Shown here piece by piece: positions 24,742 to 34,680 of a DNA stretch of 64,000 nucleotides. The DNA lies in NCBI GenBank assembly GCA_009697105.1, contig SIAQ01000002.1:1-64000 (forward strand), written 5' to 3'. A program made the translations under genes and the position numbers. Within the stretch, counting starts at the first letter, position 1. Each line of letters begins with the position of its first letter. Under the pieces are notes generated by a model, which saw nothing but the letters and a program-made list of their open reading frames with translations, ran no database searches and was not told the DNA's origin. Origin of the DNA: Gemmataceae bacterium. GTDB taxonomy: Bacteria > Planctomycetota > Planctomycetia > Gemmatales > Gemmataceae.

Positions 24742-27700
24742 CTACTTCTTGCGTGCCTCGCGCAATGTCACCAGGTACTCGACAACATCGGAGAGTTCCT
24801 GCGTCGTCATCGATTGATGCAGATCGGCTGGCATGAGCGAGATGGCCGACTTTGTTAGTGATTCGACTTCCGCCATCTTGAAGGTTCGCACGATCGATTC
24901 AGCGTCCTTGATCGACACTTCGTCAGGCGTTTTGCTGACGAGCAAGCCGCTGGCGTTGGTGCCTTTCTTTGTTTCAACGACCCATGTTTCGAAGCTGTGG
25001 GCGATGCCCGCACTGGGGTAAAGGATCGACTCGAACAGCGCCTCGCGGGCCAGCTTCTTGCCGATCTCGGAGAGATCGGGGCCGACGTTCTTATGCTCGC
25101 CGTTTATCTGATGGCACTTCGCACACGTCCCTTGCTTGGCGAAAACGATCGCGCCGTTCGTGGCATTGCCCTTACTCTTGACGAGTTCGCTGATGGCGGA
25201 CAACGGCTTCTTGTCCTTGGTCGTCGGCTGCGGGAAGAGCTTCGCTGCCTGCTCGCGGATGTCCTTCGCCGACGACAGACTGAGCACGCTGCCGGCGGCG
25301 ATTTCGAGTTCCTTGGCTAGCTGCTTTGATTGTGCGAGCTTGAGCAATTCGCGAGCACCGGGCTGATTCCGCGCCAATGCACGGGTTGCCTGGCGACGCA
25401 GTTCTAGGTCGGCCTTGGCGTCTTGAACAATCGGCAACAGCAGCGAGTTGCCGTTGACGTGGGCCGAGTTGCCCATCGCTTGCACCGTGGCCAGGGCCGC
25501 GGCGATTTGCTTGTGCGTCAGGCCAGGCAGGGCGAGCTTGGCGTTGCGTTCCAGGAGCAGCGTCATCGCATCGATGCCCAGCTGCTCGCTCGGCTGATTC
25601 TGGGCGATGGCGAGCAATGATCCGTAACGATCGGCAAGGTTGAACTTGCCGACCAACTCGACATACAGCGGCGTGTTGAGCGACTGGTCGAGCAGCTTGT
25701 TCACGGCGACGGCATACTTCGGATTCTTGATGTCGAAGTTCTTGAGCCGACTGATCGCTTCCGTTGTGATGAGCTTGCGGCGAGCGGGATCTTCGTACAC
25801 GCCGAACGCGAGCTTGACGAGGGCTTCGGTTTTGATGTCGCTGTCCTTCTGGAAGTCGAAGGCGCGGAAGTAACGGGGGAGTTCGTCGCCTGGCGTTTTG
25901 TCTAATGTAATGATTTCGGACAGCAATTGCGGTGTCTTGCTCGCTCGGGATCGCCAGATGACTTCACGGTACGCAAGCGGAAAATCCGGGAACGATTTGG
26001 CCTTTCGCATTTTCAAATAAGCATCGAGATAGGCATCCCAGTTTCGGTCGGCACCAATGCCGAGGGCTTCCAGGTACCATCGGTCCAGCGTACCGCTCGA
26101 ACCGGTGAGGCCTGCGAGATTTGCCCATGCGTCTGGCGCTTTAGGAGACTTACTGTGCCGGAGAGCGATCGCGCATTCCCTGCGGACTGCCGCATCTTGG
26201 TCGAACACCCCAGCCGCAACCCACGGAAGCGGATCAAGCTTATGTTGTCTCGCGATGCGAAGTCCGACGATTCTTAGGTTCGGGTCCTCGTTCCGAAAAG
26301 CTAGTGTTACGGTCGATTCCGCATTGTCAGGAATCTGTGCAAGTAGCCAGAGTGCGCGTGCTTGTTCTTGCGGAACCTTTGACTTGACGTAGAGCCCAAT
26401 CAGGGCGTCCTCGGCTTTCTTGCCCGCTTTGTTCAGGTTTGTCCAGGCGATGTAGCGCGTTGCCAGGTTCGGGCTTTTCAGCGCTTCGATGTTGCCTTCG
26501 ATGGTGTCAAAGTTAACCTTCGGCACGCTGTACTTCACGCCCGGTGGAGCGACGCGGAAGATACGGCCACGGTCGGAATCGCGCTGAGCGTGACCGCCGA
26601 CGCCGGGATCGTACCAGTCGGTGACGAAGATCGAGCCGTCGGGAGCCGTGCAAACATCGGCTGGGCGGAACCAGTTATTCTTCTTCGCGCCGTCAAGGAT
26701 GTTGACGATGCTTGCCTTGTATCCCGCGCCATCGGTCGTCACCGGATACGCACGCACGATGCTCGGGCCGGCGTCGCAGTGAATCATCTGATTCTGGAAC
26801 ACCTTCGGCAGCAAGTTGCCTTCATAGACGCAGATGCCGGTCGGCGAACCTTGATACGTCTGAAGCAGATTGGGCACGACGCCGGGGTCGTTGAGATGCC
26901 AATGCTTGAGCGGAATTTCCTTTTCCATATTGGTGCGCGGCTTCTGCCAGCCGGCGCCGGTCATTTCATCGACGTAGCCGTAGTTGCCATACTCCATGAC
27001 GAAGTTGATGCGCACGCCGCGGTTGCCGTCGTCATCGTTATCGGACTGCCAAAGCGTGCCGAAAGAATCGACGGCGACTTCGAAGTTGTTGCGGAAGTTA
27101 TGGCCGAGCACTTCGAAGTTCGAGCCGTCCATCTCGCAGCGAAAGACCATGCCCTGGCGATAGGGTTTGGCCTTGTCGTTGACGACATTGCCGGCGAGAT
27201 CGACGACGGGTTTGCCGTTCTTGTCGTGAACGGCCCCACCGGTGTTGCCGAAGTTCCAGTAGAGCCGGCCATCGGGTCCGAAGACGAACGAGTGGGAGGA
27301 ATGATCGTGTTGCGCGTTGCCGGTCTTGGTGAAGAGGAATTCCTTGTTGATGACTTTGTCGTTGTCGTCCTTGGTGAAGACGATGATGTTAGCCGGCGCG
27401 GAGACGATGACCTTGTTGCCGAGGACGCAGACGCCCATGGCGGAGTCGATATCGCGGCCCTGGTAAAAGGTAGTGACTTTGTCGGCGACGCCGTCGCCGT
27501 CGGTGTCGTCGAGGATGAGGATGCGATCGCCCGCTGGCCGTTTGCCGTTGTTGCCTCGGTAGTTGACGATGTCGCAGATCCACACTCGGCCACGGTGGTC
27601 GATGTCGAGGTTGACGGGGTTGGTGATCTTTGGCTCAGAGGTGAAGAGCGACGCCTGGAGATCGGGATGCACGTCGAGGTTTTTGACGGCGACTGCGGGG

Positions 27701-27819
27701 TCGTGCACCGCGTCGTTGGAAGTAGCAGGCGGGGCCTTCTTCTTTTGGGCAATGGTGTTGATCGAGAAGATGGCGAGCAATGCTAGCGCGAGCGCGGGCA
27801 GGAGAAATCGACGAAACAT
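24742..27819 (-). CDS. PVC-type haem-binding CxxCH protein (HEAT repeats, cytochrome c), second copy type
   Basis: Encodes 1025 residues with a signal peptide (FLLPALALALLAIFSINTIAQ). The N-terminal propeller has NPVNLDIDHRGRVWICDIVN, NIIVFTKDDNDKVINKE and FVFGPDGRLYWNFGNTGG, a different subfamily from the 14.2-kb protein; NNWFRPADVCTAPDGSIFVT ends it. HEAT-like helices fill about 430-880. The cytochrome c motif is GTCAKCHQ (Cys899, Cys902, His903) and a likely Met ligand lies in SAISLMPADLHQ. It probably oxidises an extracellular substrate and passes electrons through c-type haem. Confidence 0.9.
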   Translation of the reverse strand: MFRRFLLPALALALLAIFSINTIAQKKKAPPATSNDAVHDPAVAVKNLDVHPDLQASLFTSEPKITNPVNLDIDHRGRVWICDIVNYRGNNGKRPAGDRILILDDTDGDGVADKVTTFYQGRDIDSAMGVCVLGNKVIVSAPANIIVFTKDDNDKVINKEFLFTKTGNAQHDHSSHSFVFGPDGRLYWNFGNTGGAVHDKNGKPVVDLAGNVVNDKAKPYRQGMVFRCEMDGSNFEVLGHNFRNNFEVAVDSFGTLWQSDNDDDGNRGVRINFVMEYGNYGYVDEMTGAGWQKPRTNMEKEIPLKHWHLNDPGVVPNLLQTYQGSPTGICVYEGNLLPKVFQNQMIHCDAGPSIVRAYPVTTDGAGYKASIVNILDGAKKNNWFRPADVCTAPDGSIFVTDWYDPGVGGHAQRDSDRGRIFRVAPPGVKYSVPKVNFDTIEGNIEALKSPNLATRYIAWTNLNKAGKKAEDALIGLYVKSKVPQEQARALWLLAQIPDNAESTVTLAFRNEDPNLRIVGLRIARQHKLDPLPWVAAGVFDQDAAVRRECAIALRHSKSPKAPDAWANLAGLTGSSGTLDRWYLEALGIGADRNWDAYLDAYLKMRKAKSFPDFPLAYREVIWRSRASKTPQLLSEIITLDKTPGDELPRYFRAFDFQKDSDIKTEALVKLAFGVYEDPARRKLITTEAISRLKNFDIKNPKYAVAVNKLLDQSLNTPLYVELVGKFNLADRYGSLLAIAQNQPSEQLGIDAMTLLLERNAKLALPGLTHKQIAAALATVQAMGNSAHVNGNSLLLPIVQDAKADLELRRQATRALARNQPGARELLKLAQSKQLAKELEIAAGSVLSLSSAKDIREQAAKLFPQPTTKDKKPLSAISELVKSKGNATNGAIVFAKQGTCAKCHQINGEHKNVGPDLSEIGKKLAREALFESILYPSAGIAHSFETWVVETKKGTNASGLLVSKTPDEVSIKDAESIVRTFKMAEVESLTKSAISLMPADLHQSMTTQELSDVVEYLVTLREARKK

Positions 27820-27933
27820 GGCGTAGAGCCTCCGAAACGGGGAACGAGGGATTCTTGAGGTAGATGTTAGCGAAAAGCCCAGAGGCGGTCGCTGAAATTT
27901 ATGGCGAGGCGTGCTCAGCGAATGTCGCTCAAT

Positions 27934-27992
27934 GAGCCGGCAGCGTAAGCGACAGTCAGGTGATAATTACCGTCGCTTACGCTTCAGCCTCG
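27934..27992. repeat. Family F palindrome
   Basis: GAGCCGGCAGCGTAAGCGAC pairs with GTCGCTTACGCTTCAGCCTC. It lies in the 420-bp divergent region between 24742-27819 and 28241-30628. Confidence 0.75.
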
Positions 27993-28199
27993 TACTTTTG
28001 ACGGGAAGCATCAAAGAATGAGGCGAAGAAGCGCGGCCATGTGGGAGCGTCTCGGATTGGCTGGCATCAGGACGCTCGGCTCATGAGTCAAATCCACTTG
28101 CGTGCAGTGTAGCCAAGGAACAAACGCCGAAAATAGAGAGAGCGTTAAAGAGTTAGTACACTAGGCCAATCGACCCTATTCCGAATCCCGTTCGGCGTG

Positions 28200-28205
28200 T
28201 ATAAT
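28200..28205 (+). promoter_or_regulatory. Candidate -10 box for the DUF1592 gene
   Basis: A perfect TATAAT lies 35 bp before the ATG at 28241. No clear -35 box is seen at the right distance. Confidence 0.4.
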
Positions 28206-28240
28206 ATCTCAAACCACCCTCCGTTTGGACTCTTTTGAAT

Positions 28241-30628
28241 ATGCGACGATTCATCCTTGCAGTCTCTTCGTTTCTGGTCCTCGGCGGCATCGTGATTGGC
28301 GCACGGCGAGCCGACGCACAACCCGCGATTTCAGCGAAGGCGAACGAGCCGATCGAGAAGATCGTCGTGCCGTTCTTGAACAAGCACTGTGTGCAATGTC
28401 ACGGTCCGAAGAAGAAAAACGCCGACCTTGTGTTACACATCTACGCCGATGCGAAGTCGATTCTGAAAGACCGCAAGCGCTGGCATGAAGTGTTGCGCAT
28501 GGTGCACATGGGCGAGATGCCGCCGGTGAAGCAGCCGCGGCCCGATCTCAAGGACACCGATGCGTTCCTCAAGGCGGTGAACGATCTCTTTACGTTGGCG
28601 GATTCCTCGGGGCCCCGCGATCCGGGCCGCGTGACGATGCGGCGACTTAATCGCACGGAGTACAACAACACGATCCGCGATCTCGTCGGCGTCGATTTCA
28701 AACCGGCGGACGACTTCCCGGCCGACGATGTTGGCCACGGTTTCGACAACATCGGCGATGTGCTGTCGCTCTCACCGGTGTTGATGGAGCGCTACCTCGC
28801 CGCCGCTGAAACGATCACGCAACAGGCGATTCTCGTCGGCACGGCGCCGAAGCCGCCGACGCGCACGGTCATCTCGCGCTTCACCGAGCCAAGCGTGCCG
28901 AACCCGGACAAAGTGGGTAAGTTCCGCGCGATCACGCAGACCAAGATTCCGCTGCACACGCAGCAAAACCTCACGCAGGAGGGCGAATTCAAGGCTCGCA
29001 TCCGTGGTTATGGCGTGCAAGTCGGCACGGAACCGATCAAAATCGCGCTGACTATCAACGGCAAGCAGGTCCAAGTTTTCGAGGTTAATGCGAAAGACCC
29101 GAAGCTGCCGCAGTCCTACGAGGTGAAACTCGAACTTGCCAAAGGCCCGCAGCGCATGGGCGCGGTGTTGCTCAATGAGGGTAAAGACGAAGCGAGCAAG
29201 AAAGACCGCACCTTCATGCTCGAGATGTTCCAACTCGAAGGCCCGCTTGACACCAGGCCGATCCCGCACAAAAAGATCATGGCCCACAAAGAGGGTGCCG
29301 CCAAGCCCGATGCGGCGCGCGAGATTCTTACGCGCTTTGTATCGAAGGCATATCGCCGACCGGTTACTAAGGCCGAGGTGGATCGCTTGATTGGACTCGT
29401 CGAGAAAACGGAAAAAGCGGGCGAACCCTGGGAGGCCGGCATTCAGATCGCGCTGCAAGCCGTTCTGTGCTCGCCGAAGTTCTTGTTCCGCGTCGAACTC
29501 GACCATCGGCCCGATAGCAAAGACCCGCACCCGATCGACGAATATCAACTCGCCTCACGGCTATCGTACTTCCTGTGGAGCACGATGCCCGACGACGAGT
29601 TGCTCGATTTGGCAGCCAAGAACCAACTGCACGCGAACCTCGAAACGCAAGCGAAACGCATGCTGGCCGACCCGCGCTCGTATGCGATGGTCGAAAACTT
29701 TGCCGGGCAATGGTTGCAGTTGCGATTGCTCAAGTCGCACGCGCCGGATGCGAAGTTGTTTCCCGATTTCGATGAATCGCTGCGCCGGGCGATGATCAAG
29801 GAAACCGAATTATTCTTCAACGCCATCATGAAGGAAGACCGCAACATCCTCGACCTGATCGATAGCAATTTCAGCTTCATGAACGAACGACTCGCACGCC
29901 ATTATGGCATCGCCGACACGAACGGCAATCGGCTGTACCAGAAGCCGATCACCAAGCCGGGCACGCCGTTCGTGCGTAAGTTCGGCGGCGGCGGCGAGGG
30001 AAGCGACCAGTTCGTCCGCGTGACGTTCGCCGACAACGAGCGCGGCGGTATCCTGACGCATGCGAGCATTCTGACGCTGACCTCGAACCCGACGCGCACG
30101 TCGCCGGTGAAGCGAGGCAAATGGGTATTGGAGCAAGTGCTCGGCACGCCGCCCCCGCCCCCGCCGCCCAACGTGCCCGAACTCGAAGAGAAGGGCGTGC
30201 TGAAGGGCACGCTGCGCGAACGCATGGAGCAGCATCGCAAGAACCCGGCGTGCACCAACTGCCACAATCGCCTCGATCCACCGGGCTTCGCGTTCGAGAA
30301 TTACAACGCGATTGGCAAGTTCCGTTCCAAGGAAGGTGAGCATCCGATCGACGCTTCGGGCGAACTGCCTGGCGGACAGAAGTTCAACGGGCCGAAGGAA
30401 CTCAAGCAGATCTTGCTACAGAATAACGAGCTGTTCAGCCGAAATCTGACCGAGAAGATGATGACCTATGGCATCGGCAGGGGTCTGGAATACTACGATA
30501 AATCGGCCGTGGACCGGATCGTCACCGTGCTCGCCAAAAACGATTTCCGCTTTTCCACCCTGGTGGTCGAGATAACCAAAAGCGATCCCTTCCGCATGCG
30601 ACGTGGCAAGGACCAAAAGGACAACTAG
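28241..30628 (+). CDS. Planctomycete cytochrome c / DUF1587-DUF1592-DUF1588-DUF1585 protein
   Basis: Encodes 795 residues from MRRFILAVSSFLVLGGIVIG (signal peptide). A cytochrome c-like motif HCVQCHG (Cys50, Cys53, His54) opens the mature protein. Then DUF1587 (RRLNRTEYNNTIRDLVGVDF), DUF1592 (YQLASRLSYFLWSTMPDDEL), DUF1588 (ACTNCHNRLDPPGFAFENYN, a second CxxCH) and DUF1585 (FSRNLTEKMMTYGIGRGLEY) follow in the standard order. These proteins always accompany DUF1552 proteins; a role in extracellular polymer oxidation is suspected but unproven. The last codons (FRMRRGKDQKDN) recur before the DUF1552 gene. Confidence 0.92.
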   Translation: MRRFILAVSSFLVLGGIVIGARRADAQPAISAKANEPIEKIVVPFLNKHCVQCHGPKKKNADLVLHIYADAKSILKDRKRWHEVLRMVHMGEMPPVKQPRPDLKDTDAFLKAVNDLFTLADSSGPRDPGRVTMRRLNRTEYNNTIRDLVGVDFKPADDFPADDVGHGFDNIGDVLSLSPVLMERYLAAAETITQQAILVGTAPKPPTRTVISRFTEPSVPNPDKVGKFRAITQTKIPLHTQQNLTQEGEFKARIRGYGVQVGTEPIKIALTINGKQVQVFEVNAKDPKLPQSYEVKLELAKGPQRMGAVLLNEGKDEASKKDRTFMLEMFQLEGPLDTRPIPHKKIMAHKEGAAKPDAAREILTRFVSKAYRRPVTKAEVDRLIGLVEKTEKAGEPWEAGIQIALQAVLCSPKFLFRVELDHRPDSKDPHPIDEYQLASRLSYFLWSTMPDDELLDLAAKNQLHANLETQAKRMLADPRSYAMVENFAGQWLQLRLLKSHAPDAKLFPDFDESLRRAMIKETELFFNAIMKEDRNILDLIDSNFSFMNERLARHYGIADTNGNRLYQKPITKPGTPFVRKFGGGGEGSDQFVRVTFADNERGGILTHASILTLTSNPTRTSPVKRGKWVLEQVLGTPPPPPPPNVPELEEKGVLKGTLRERMEQHRKNPACTNCHNRLDPPGFAFENYNAIGKFRSKEGEHPIDASGELPGGQKFNGPKELKQILLQNNELFSRNLTEKMMTYGIGRGLEYYDKSAVDRIVTVLAKNDFRFSTLVVEITKSDPFRMRRGKDQKDN
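30589..30619 (+). repeat. Direct repeat R1 flanking the Rpn nuclease gene
   Basis: CTTCCGCATGCGACGTGGCA and AGGACCAAAAG form the coding 3' end of the DUF1592 gene; a copy with two mismatches lies at 31759-31789. Confidence 0.85.
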
Positions 30629-30653
30629 CCGAAGCGTTAACGCGAGATACGCC

Positions 30654-31604
30654 ATGACCGATGACAGCGACAGCCCGTGGAAAGACTCGCTGGATAAGTA
30701 CCTGGCCGAGTTCTTCGAGCTTTGCCTGCTGGAAATTTTTGCGCAGATTGAGTGGATCGTCGGTTACGAAGCACTCGACAGTGAATTGCGTAAACTCGTG
30801 CCTCGTTCACGGACGGGGAATCAGCATCTGGATCGGCTGTACCGAGTGACGCTGAAGAACGGGCGCAAGGCGGTACTGCTGATTCACATCGAAATTCAAG
30901 CGCAGAAAGACAAGCAGTTCGGCAAGCGGATGCTAAGATATCGTTGCGCGTTGCATTTGAAGTTCCAACTGCCGATCGTGAGCGTGGCGATCTTGGCGGA
31001 CGAGAGCAAGGATTGGCGACCGAGCGAGCACGAGGAATCGGTGCTGGGATTTGGCTTAAAGCTGACGATGGCGACGGTGAAATTGCAGGATTATGCGGAT
31101 CGCATCGACGAGTTGGAGGCGAGCGACAATCCGTTCGCATCGGTGATCCTGGCCCATCTGAAAGCGCAAGCGACGAAGCACGACCCAGAGAGCCGAGCGA
31201 CGTGGAAGGTGCGATTCATCCGCAATCTGTACGAACGGAAATTCAGCAAGGAACGAGTGAAGGAACTGTTTCGCCTGATCGATTGGCTGATGCAATTGCC
31301 GGACGATTGGGACAAAGTCGTTGAAGAGGAAATCGACAAATTTGAAAAGGAGAAGAAGATGCCGTATGTCACCGGAATCGAACGTCGCGCAATCGCACGC
31401 GGCGAAGCGCGCGGCGAGTTGGTCGGCAACTTGCTGACGGCGATGGAGTTGCGCTTTGGCGGTGCGAATCGGCAGGACGTCGCAGCCGTTCGCAAGATCG
31501 ACGACGTGGGGGCGCTTAGCCGCCTCGTCGAATTTGCAAAGAAAGCCGAGACGCTGGAGCAAGTGCGTGCCGAGTTGAAGCTGGTTTCCAAGCCGAAGCG
31601 ATGA
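30654..31604 (+). CDS. Rpn/YhgA-family recombination-promoting nuclease-like protein
   Basis: Encodes 316 residues from the ATG at 30654. N-terminal PD-(D/E)XK marks are DSPWKDSLDKYLAEFFELCL, NQHLDRLYRVTLKNGRKAVL and LLIHIEIQAQKDKQFGKRML (HxExQ). The rest is helical (YADRIDELEASDNPFASVIL, MPYVTGIERRAIARGEARGE). Similar proteins in Gemmata-like genomes are multicopy and annotated as Rpn or DUF4351 relatives. It separates the DUF1592 gene from its usual DUF1552 partner and lies between two direct repeats, which suggests insertion. Confidence 0.75.
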   Translation: MTDDSDSPWKDSLDKYLAEFFELCLLEIFAQIEWIVGYEALDSELRKLVPRSRTGNQHLDRLYRVTLKNGRKAVLLIHIEIQAQKDKQFGKRMLRYRCALHLKFQLPIVSVAILADESKDWRPSEHEESVLGFGLKLTMATVKLQDYADRIDELEASDNPFASVILAHLKAQATKHDPESRATWKVRFIRNLYERKFSKERVKELFRLIDWLMQLPDDWDKVVEEEIDKFEKEKKMPYVTGIERRAIARGEARGELVGNLLTAMELRFGGANRQDVAAVRKIDDVGALSRLVEFAKKAETLEQVRAELKLVSKPKR

Positions 31605-31758
31605 TAATGCACTTCGGTTCAGCCAGCATAACCACACCCCCGAAAATCCTGCGGATTGCCATATTTGACCTTTCGACTGGACGAAAAACGTGGTATCCTA
31701 TGTAATTAAGCATGAGTATCCCGCCGGCTTTCGTTTTTCGCCTTACCCCACCGATATT

Positions 31759-31789
31759 CTTCCGCATGCGACGCGGAAAGGACCAAAAG
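31759..31789 (+). repeat. Direct repeat R2, supplying the DUF1552 leader
   Basis: CTTCCGCATGCGACGCGGAA and AGGACCAAAAG match R1 at 30589-30619 with two differences. R2 now carries the Shine-Dalgarno-like AAAGGACC directly before the ATG at 31791. Confidence 0.85.
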
Positions 31790-31790
31790 A

Positions 31791-33125
31791 ATGACTAACC
31801 ATTTGTCACGCCGAACTGTGCTCAAAGGCCTCGGTGCTTCTATTGCCCTGCCCTGGCTCGAAGCGATGGGCCCCTTGCAAGCGTGGGCCAGTCAGGCGCC
31901 GGCGGCGAATCGCGTGCCGACTCGCGTCGCCTTCTTGTACGTTCCGAACGGCAAGAACATGGCCGACTGGACCCCGACCGCCGAAGGCACCGGCTTCACG
32001 CTGCCTCGCATCCTCGAACCGCTGGCGGAAGTGCGCGAGTACGTCAACGTGCTCACCGGCCTGACCGCCGACAAGGCCCGCGCGAATGGCGACGGCGCCG
32101 GCGATCACGCTCGCGCCATGGCTGCCTTCCTCACCGGCGCGCAACCGCGCAAGACCGATGGCACCGACATCCGCTGCGGGACGTCTGTCGATCAGGTCGC
32201 CGCGACCAGGCTTGGCAACGAAACTCGCTTGTCGTCACTTGAAATCGGTGCCGATCCCAGCGCCATGGCCGGCAACTGCGACTCCGGCTACAGCTGTGTT
32301 TACTCCTCCACGATCTCCTGGCGATCCGCCACGACGCCCGTGCCCAAGCTTAACAATCCGCGTTTGATCTTTGAACGTTTGTTCGCGACAGGCAACGACG
32401 CCGATCGCGCTCGCCGGGAACGCAATCGCCGCAGCATTCTCGATTTCGTCCGCGAGGACGCCAACACGCTCGTGCCGAACCTCAGCGCCAACGACCGCCG
32501 ACGGATGGATGAATATCTGACATCGATCCGCGATATCGAGCAACGCATCGAACGCGCCGCCCGCATGCCCGAATCCGCACGCCCGACGATGACGCAGCCG
32601 ACCGGCATTCCGGGCAACTACCAGGATCACATTCGCCTACTCGCCGATCTCTTGGTCCTCGCCTTCCAGGCCGACATCACCCGCGTCAGCACGTTTGTTT
32701 TCGCCAACGAAGGCAGCAATCGGCCCTACTCGGTCATCGGCGTGCCCGAAGGCCATCACGATCTTTCGCATCACGGCAACGACCGCGCGAAGATGACGAA
32801 GATCGCGAACATCAACCGCTTCCATGTCACGCAACTCGCCTACATGCTCAACCGCATGAAGAACATCCGCGAAGGCGAAGGCACGCTGCTCGACAATTGC
32901 ATGATCGCCTACGGTTCGGGCAACAGCGACGGCAACCGCCACAACCACGACGACTTGCCGATCCTACAAATCGGTCGCGGCTCCGGCACGATCCGCACCG
33001 GTCGCCACCTCCGCTACGCCAACAACACGCCGCTCAACAACCTTTGGCTGTCGATGCTCGATCGCGTCAACAGTGCCGTTGACCGTCTCGGCGATAGCAG
33101 CGGTCGCCTGGCGAATCTGGTGTGA
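31791..33125 (+). CDS. DUF1552 protein
   Basis: Encodes 444 residues. The N-terminus has a twin-arginine-like start (HLSRRTVLKGLGASIALPWL). Family segments are RVAFLYVPNGKNMADWTPTA, AMAAFLTGAQPRKTDGTDIR, CDSGYSCVYSSTISWRSATT, and VSTFVFANEGSNRPYSVIGV with a GHHDLSHHG stretch. DUF1552 proteins are sulfatase/DUF1501-like in fold, exported, and always paired with DUF1592 cytochrome proteins. Function is unknown. Confidence 0.92.
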   Translation: MTNHLSRRTVLKGLGASIALPWLEAMGPLQAWASQAPAANRVPTRVAFLYVPNGKNMADWTPTAEGTGFTLPRILEPLAEVREYVNVLTGLTADKARANGDGAGDHARAMAAFLTGAQPRKTDGTDIRCGTSVDQVAATRLGNETRLSSLEIGADPSAMAGNCDSGYSCVYSSTISWRSATTPVPKLNNPRLIFERLFATGNDADRARRERNRRSILDFVREDANTLVPNLSANDRRRMDEYLTSIRDIEQRIERAARMPESARPTMTQPTGIPGNYQDHIRLLADLLVLAFQADITRVSTFVFANEGSNRPYSVIGVPEGHHDLSHHGNDRAKMTKIANINRFHVTQLAYMLNRMKNIREGEGTLLDNCMIAYGSGNSDGNRHNHDDLPILQIGRGSGTIRTGRHLRYANNTPLNNLWLSMLDRVNSAVDRLGDSSGRLANLV

Positions 33126-33134
33126 TCCCGTTTC

Positions 33135-33223
33135 GTTTAGCCGCTCGCCTTTGGCGAGCGCGGACACGCGTCCTTAAGAAATAATGCGCCGCGCCCGCGC
33201 TCGCCAAACGCGAGCGGCTAAAC
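33135..33223. repeat. Family A'' palindrome between DUF1552 and DUF1501 genes
   Basis: GTTTAGCCGCTCGCCTTTGG plus CGAGCGCG pairs with CGCGCTCGCCAAACGCGAGC plus GGCTAAAC, with about 33 nt in the centre. Confidence 0.8.
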
Positions 33224-33236
33224 ATGAGGCCAACCC

Positions 33237-34643
33237 ATGCTCACGATCCCCGGTCCAGGCAATGGTCTCACACGCCGCAGCTGGCTTAAGATCGGCGCGC
33301 TCGGCATGGGCGGACTTGCGCTGCCCGATCTGCTCCGCGCGCAAGCGAAAACGCCACGAACAGATTCCGGTCGGCTCAAAGGCGTCATCATGGTCCTGCT
33401 GCCTGGCGGGCCCTCACACATCGATTCCTTCGATCTCAAGCCCGATGCTCCAGCCGAGATTCGCGGCGAATTTCGGCCCATCGCGACCAACGTCCCCGGC
33501 ACACAAATATGCGAACTGTTCCCGCGTCTCGCCCGTGCCGCGGACAAGATGACGATTCTGCGGTCACTCACGGGTTTTCGCGACGATCACAATCTGCACT
33601 GGTGCACGACAGGCTGGGAGTCGCACCCGGCGATGGACTCGTCGCCGATCGTGCCGGGCTTTCCGCAAGGCGATTGGCCGTCGTTTGGTAGCGTGCTGTC
33701 ACGATCGCTCGGCCCGCGCGTCGCAGGTGTGCCCACGAGCGTTGACTTGACGCCGACTGACGCCGACGCACGCTTTATCTTGCGCACGCCGCCGGGCCAG
33801 CCAGGTTATCTTGGTGTTGCGCATGCGGGGTTCGTGTCACAGGCCGTGGATCGCCGCAATATCACGTTGGGCGGCATCACGCTCGATCGCCTGCGCGATC
33901 GCCAATCGATGCTGGCGAGTTTCGACAACTATCGCCGTGAGACCGATGCGGCCAATGTCGTCAGCGGCGTCGATTCGTATCAGCGGCAGGCAATCGAGAT
34001 GCTGACGTCGGCACGCTTGGCGAACGCCTTGGATTTGACCCGCGAGGACGCCCAAACATGCTCACGCTATGGCCTGGACCGTGCGTATCCGAACGAGCGC
34101 GATGGGAAGCACTATCTCGACCAGTTCCTATTGGCACGCCGTGTCATCGAGGCCGGCGCTCGCTGTGTGACATTAGCGTTCACGCAATGGCCGTTCGGAC
34201 GGGTGTTGCGCGGCGATTACAATTACGATTGGCATCGCGATCTCTTCCCGGCGGCGCGCGGTACGTTTCCGCTGCTCGATCTCGGCTTGTCGGCGCTCAT
34301 TCAGGATTTGCAGGAACGCGATCTGTTCAACGATGTCGCGGTGGTCGTGTGGGGCGAGTTCGGCCGCACGCCGCGGATCAACGCTAATGCCGGCCGCGAC
34401 CATTGGCCGCGAGTGTGTAGCGCGCTTGTCGCCGGCGGTGGGTTGCGGATGGGCCAAGTGATTGGCGAGACGAGCCGCTTGGCGGACGAACCGCGCGTTC
34501 GTCCGGTGCATTTCCGCGAAGTGTTCGCGACGTTGTATCAGCGACTCGGCATTGATGTGACGACGACACATTACATCGACATGGCAGGCCGCCCGCAGTT
34601 CCTCGTCGGCGAACATCGCCCCATGCGGGAACTGCTGGGCTAA
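33237..34643 (+). CDS. DUF1501 protein (sulfatase-like fold)
   Basis: Encodes 468 residues. The Tat-like leader is TRRSWLKIGALGMGGLALPD. DUF1501 marks are VIMVLLPGGPSHIDSFDLKP, PAEIRGEFRPIATNVPGTQI, MTILRSLTGFRDDHNLHW and VVVWGEFGRTPRINANAGRD followed by HWPRV. The fold relates to alkaline phosphatases/sulfatases, with metal-binding Asp/His conserved. In planctomycetes these proteins usually sit beside a DUF1549/DUF1553 cytochrome gene; here they follow DUF1592/DUF1552. Function is not established. Confidence 0.92.
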   Translation: MLTIPGPGNGLTRRSWLKIGALGMGGLALPDLLRAQAKTPRTDSGRLKGVIMVLLPGGPSHIDSFDLKPDAPAEIRGEFRPIATNVPGTQICELFPRLARAADKMTILRSLTGFRDDHNLHWCTTGWESHPAMDSSPIVPGFPQGDWPSFGSVLSRSLGPRVAGVPTSVDLTPTDADARFILRTPPGQPGYLGVAHAGFVSQAVDRRNITLGGITLDRLRDRQSMLASFDNYRRETDAANVVSGVDSYQRQAIEMLTSARLANALDLTREDAQTCSRYGLDRAYPNERDGKHYLDQFLLARRVIEAGARCVTLAFTQWPFGRVLRGDYNYDWHRDLFPAARGTFPLLDLGLSALIQDLQERDLFNDVAVVVWGEFGRTPRINANAGRDHWPRVCSALVAGGGLRMGQVIGETSRLADEPRVRPVHFREVFATLYQRLGIDVTTTHYIDMAGRPQFLVGEHRPMRELLG

Positions 34644-34680
34644 ACTGTACAGGAACAGGTACGGCCTCGGTCAAGCTAAC

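Noticed and set aside
26590-27786. A 398-codon open frame on the plus strand
   Set aside because: It is antisense to the 1025-residue PVC haem protein gene and has no recognisable family.
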